Shown here piece after piece: positions 61,967 through 63,458 of a DNA stretch of 63,458 nt. Both the position numbers and the translations under genes were made by a program. The notes beneath the pieces are model-generated. The model was given only the letters and a program-made list of their open reading frames with translations. It had not been told where the DNA came from and did not search any database. Position 1 is the stretch's first letter; each line of letters begins with the position of its first letter. Origin of the DNA: Candidatus Gastranaerophilales bacterium (GTDB lineage Bacteria > Cyanobacteriota > Vampirovibrionia > Gastranaerophilales > Gastranaerophilaceae); contig CALVCQ010000008.1 in NCBI GenBank assembly GCA_944326115.1, positions 1 through 63,458 on the forward strand, in the 5' to 3' direction.

Positions 61967-62929
61967 CTATTCTGCCAATTCAGAATATAAAGACTTAATT
62001 CTTGCTACTGCGTTATTTCCGGCTTTTATTCTTGCATCAATAGTGGTTTCAATCTGAGTATTATTGTCTATAATTTGCTGCTGAACTTCAATTTCTGCGT
62101 TCAATTTATCAATGTTTTCATCGCATTTATTTCTATCTTTTTTCATTTTTTCAATATCTTTTTCCAAATTTTCTATTTGGGTGTTAAGATTATTTTTTTC
62201 TTTTTCAGTCAGATTATCAGCCTTTAACTGCTCTTTTAGAGAGCTTAATTCATTTTCTTTATTAGTTATAGATATACTCAGATCGTTTCGTGTATTTTGT
62301 TCTTTTGTTAAATCTTTTCTTTTATTTTTGATAGTCGCTTGAGCAGTAGATATTTTTCGAGTTGCTTCATTTTTTATTTCTGTTGCTGCATTTATTGCAT
62401 CAGTTAAGTTATTAAGAGTCTCTCCGGCAGTATCCACACCGGTATTTTCATCAATACCCTCAGCTGTTTGTATACAAGAGTTAAGATTAGATACATAATC
62501 TTCATGCTCGGGTGTATTCTGTGCTATTTCTTTTCTTTCTGCTTTTGAAAATTCAGACCCCTGTGTATTACCATCTTTTTTAGATTTGATTAGAGATATA
62601 ATCGGTGCGGCAATACTGCCTGCAACGCCGAGAGCACTGATTGCCAGACCGGCAATCGTCCATCCGTTCATACCGGAATCCGTTGATGACGAAGATGTTG
62701 TTGTGCCGATGAGTCCGTTAGAGGACAAAATACTATCAGGAACTAATGGACTGTTCCAATTTATTTGGGGGGTATTTTGACCGTTTAAAACAGTTCCGAC
62801 ATTAATTGTATACTGTTTATTCGGATGACCCGTAAAGTCCTGATTCTGTGGTATTAACGGCCAGCCTTTGTTCGTTGCGGCTGATATTTCATTTCTGTAA
62901 TCCATTAAGCTGTTGTTTTGTCCGCTCAT
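61967..62929 (-). CDS. Hypothetical membrane protein with long coiled coil
   Basis: A 320-residue protein. Residues 1-85 are polar and Asn/Gln/Ser-rich with a TTTSSSSTDS stretch. One hydrophobic segment at ~90-112 (WTIAGLAISALGVAGSIAAP) follows. Residues ~185-310 are a long, regular coiled coil (LTKEQNTRNDLSISITNKEN; LEKDIEKMKKDRNK). There is no signal peptide. It may be a surface, translocator or scaffold protein, but no family is recognised. RBS AAAGAGAG precedes the ATG. Confidence 0.68.
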   Translation of the reverse strand: MSGQNNSLMDYRNEISAATNKGWPLIPQNQDFTGHPNKQYTINVGTVLNGQNTPQINWNSPLVPDSILSSNGLIGTTTSSSSTDSGMNGWTIAGLAISALGVAGSIAAPIISLIKSKKDGNTQGSEFSKAERKEIAQNTPEHEDYVSNLNSCIQTAEGIDENTGVDTAGETLNNLTDAINAATEIKNEATRKISTAQATIKNKRKDLTKEQNTRNDLSISITNKENELSSLKEQLKADNLTEKEKNNLNTQIENLEKDIEKMKKDRNKCDENIDKLNAEIEVQQQIIDNNTQIETTIDARIKAGNNAVARIKSLYSELAE

Positions 62930-63240
62930 ATACTTTTACTCTCTTTTTCTTTCTCTTATATATATAAAGTATATACCATTGAGAAAATTGCTAATTTTGT
63001 ATATACTTTCTTAACAAAAGTTAATGTTTTTGTTTTCAAGCCGTCTGTCTGCATAATCTTTTTATTTTTTGCGCAGTAAATTTTAAGCTGGAAAAAGATT
63101 TGATAAAAGAGATATGCAAGTTTGTTCATAATCTTGATTCTGAAAAAGCCGGAAACAGCATATAAGGTTGTTAAAGGTCTTTTAAATGAATAATCTTTCA
63201 TATATTGTCTCCCTCTAGCTGCTGCATGTGACTATGCTCC
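62930..63240. other. Intergenic region with a possible coding remnant
   Basis: No full gene is visible. On the plus strand a short frame ending at 63165 reads like protein (KLEKDLIKEICKFVHNLDSE) but has no start or RBS and may be a remnant. On the minus strand an 81-codon frame (62956-63201) is AT-driven and unconvincing. Promoter-like TATATA runs near 62960 serve the gene at 61967. Confidence 0.35.
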
Positions 63241-63290
63241 GCTGCCGTCAGCTTTGCGCCTCGCTCACCGGGGGACCACCCGTCCGGAAT

Positions 63291-63458
63291 TTCGCCTCTT
63301 GAAATCAGACGTTCGGGAAAAACGTGGTTTTCCCTCACAAGGGGCGTTCCCTCTCTTCATTCGGTCAGCCCCGTCTGATTTCGCCTCTTGAAATCAGACG
63401 TTCGGGAAAAACGTGGTTTTCCCTCACAAGGGGCGTTCCCTCATTTCATTCGGTCAGC
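63291..63458. repeat. Tandem 89-bp repeat at the window end
   Basis: Two copies of an 89-bp unit begin at 63291 and 63380; the second is cut by the window edge. Each has a TTTCGCCTCTTGAAA palindrome, an AAAACGTGGTTTT palindrome and GGGCGTTCCCTC followed by TTCATTCGGTCAGC. The last part also occurs in the 128-bp units (GGCGTTCCCTCATTTCATTC, then GTCAGCC), so the two repeat families share a sub-module. The region is much richer in G+C than its surroundings. Confidence 0.85.

Noticed and set aside
62956-63201. 81-codon minus-strand frame near the window end
   Set aside because: Weak start, AT-driven composition and no recognisable motif.

Overview
The window looks like a chromosomal segment of an AT-rich, Gram-negative-type bacterium. 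An outer membrane is implied by a KDO transferase (waaA), an OmpH/Skp-like chaperone, a TolC-type channel and an autotransporter. A full minC-minD-minE operon, a DUF3326 protein of the type common in cyanobacteria, and many secreted or membrane hypotheticals of a recurring style fit a non-photosynthetic cyanobacterial relative such as the gut Gastranaerophilales/Vampirovibrionia ('Melainabacteria'). That placement is an inference; there is no rRNA or marker set here to prove it.

Layout. 1-5500: tRNA-Gly(CCC), then a polymorphic-membrane-protein-like autotransporter bracketed by inverted copies of a large modular repeat built on a 128-bp tandem unit, then a separate 200-bp nested inverted-repeat element. 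5515-10934: trmFO with a degenerate HD-GYP protein, a metallo-beta-lactamase-fold hydrolase with DUF3326 and a pilin-like protein, and a glutaredoxin whose promoter suggests a leaderless mRNA. 10935-18123: another repeat copy, hypotheticals, leuC with an FkbM methyltransferase, and hypotheticals with a short N-terminal F-(K)-G/A-like motif. 18273-28305: serA, glutamine-dependent nadE, an unusual membrane-anchored glycogen-synthase-like protein, pgk and a SulP transporter. 28342-31500: an EF-hand protein bracketed by a second inverted pair of the same repeat, a secreted GH32-like protein in which two of three catalytic acids are Asn, and tRNA-Thr(CGT) followed by a decayed partial duplicate. 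31515-38920: small hypotheticals, OmpH, a pair of paralogous secreted proteins, a nucleotidyltransferase, a membrane-anchored Hsp20, a candidate ~186-nt structured RNA and an AAA+ ATPase. 38923-48683: rsmG, a P-loop/TPR protein, waaA, two related membrane proteins, TPR genes and an acyl-ACP thioesterase. 48697-53221: a MarR-controlled EmrAB pump with a divergent outer-membrane channel. 53246-62929: tyrA, a STAS protein behind a foldable leader, an ABC substrate-binding lipoprotein, TspO, a second SulP, and minCDE with large acidic expansions in MinC and MinE. The window ends in another tandem repeat (89-bp unit).

Working together: the marR-emrA-emrB-thioesterase operon plus the divergent channel could form a fatty-acid release and export unit; minCDE positions the division septum; leuC, serA, tyrA and nadE are biosynthetic. 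The most unusual content is the modular intergenic repeat family that brackets two genes in inverted orientation, the double Asp-to-Asn GH32 protein, the HD-GYP protein with lost key residues, the MinC/MinE acidic insertions, and the shared N-terminal motif on otherwise unrelated proteins. No transposase, integrase, phage module or CRISPR array was recognised.
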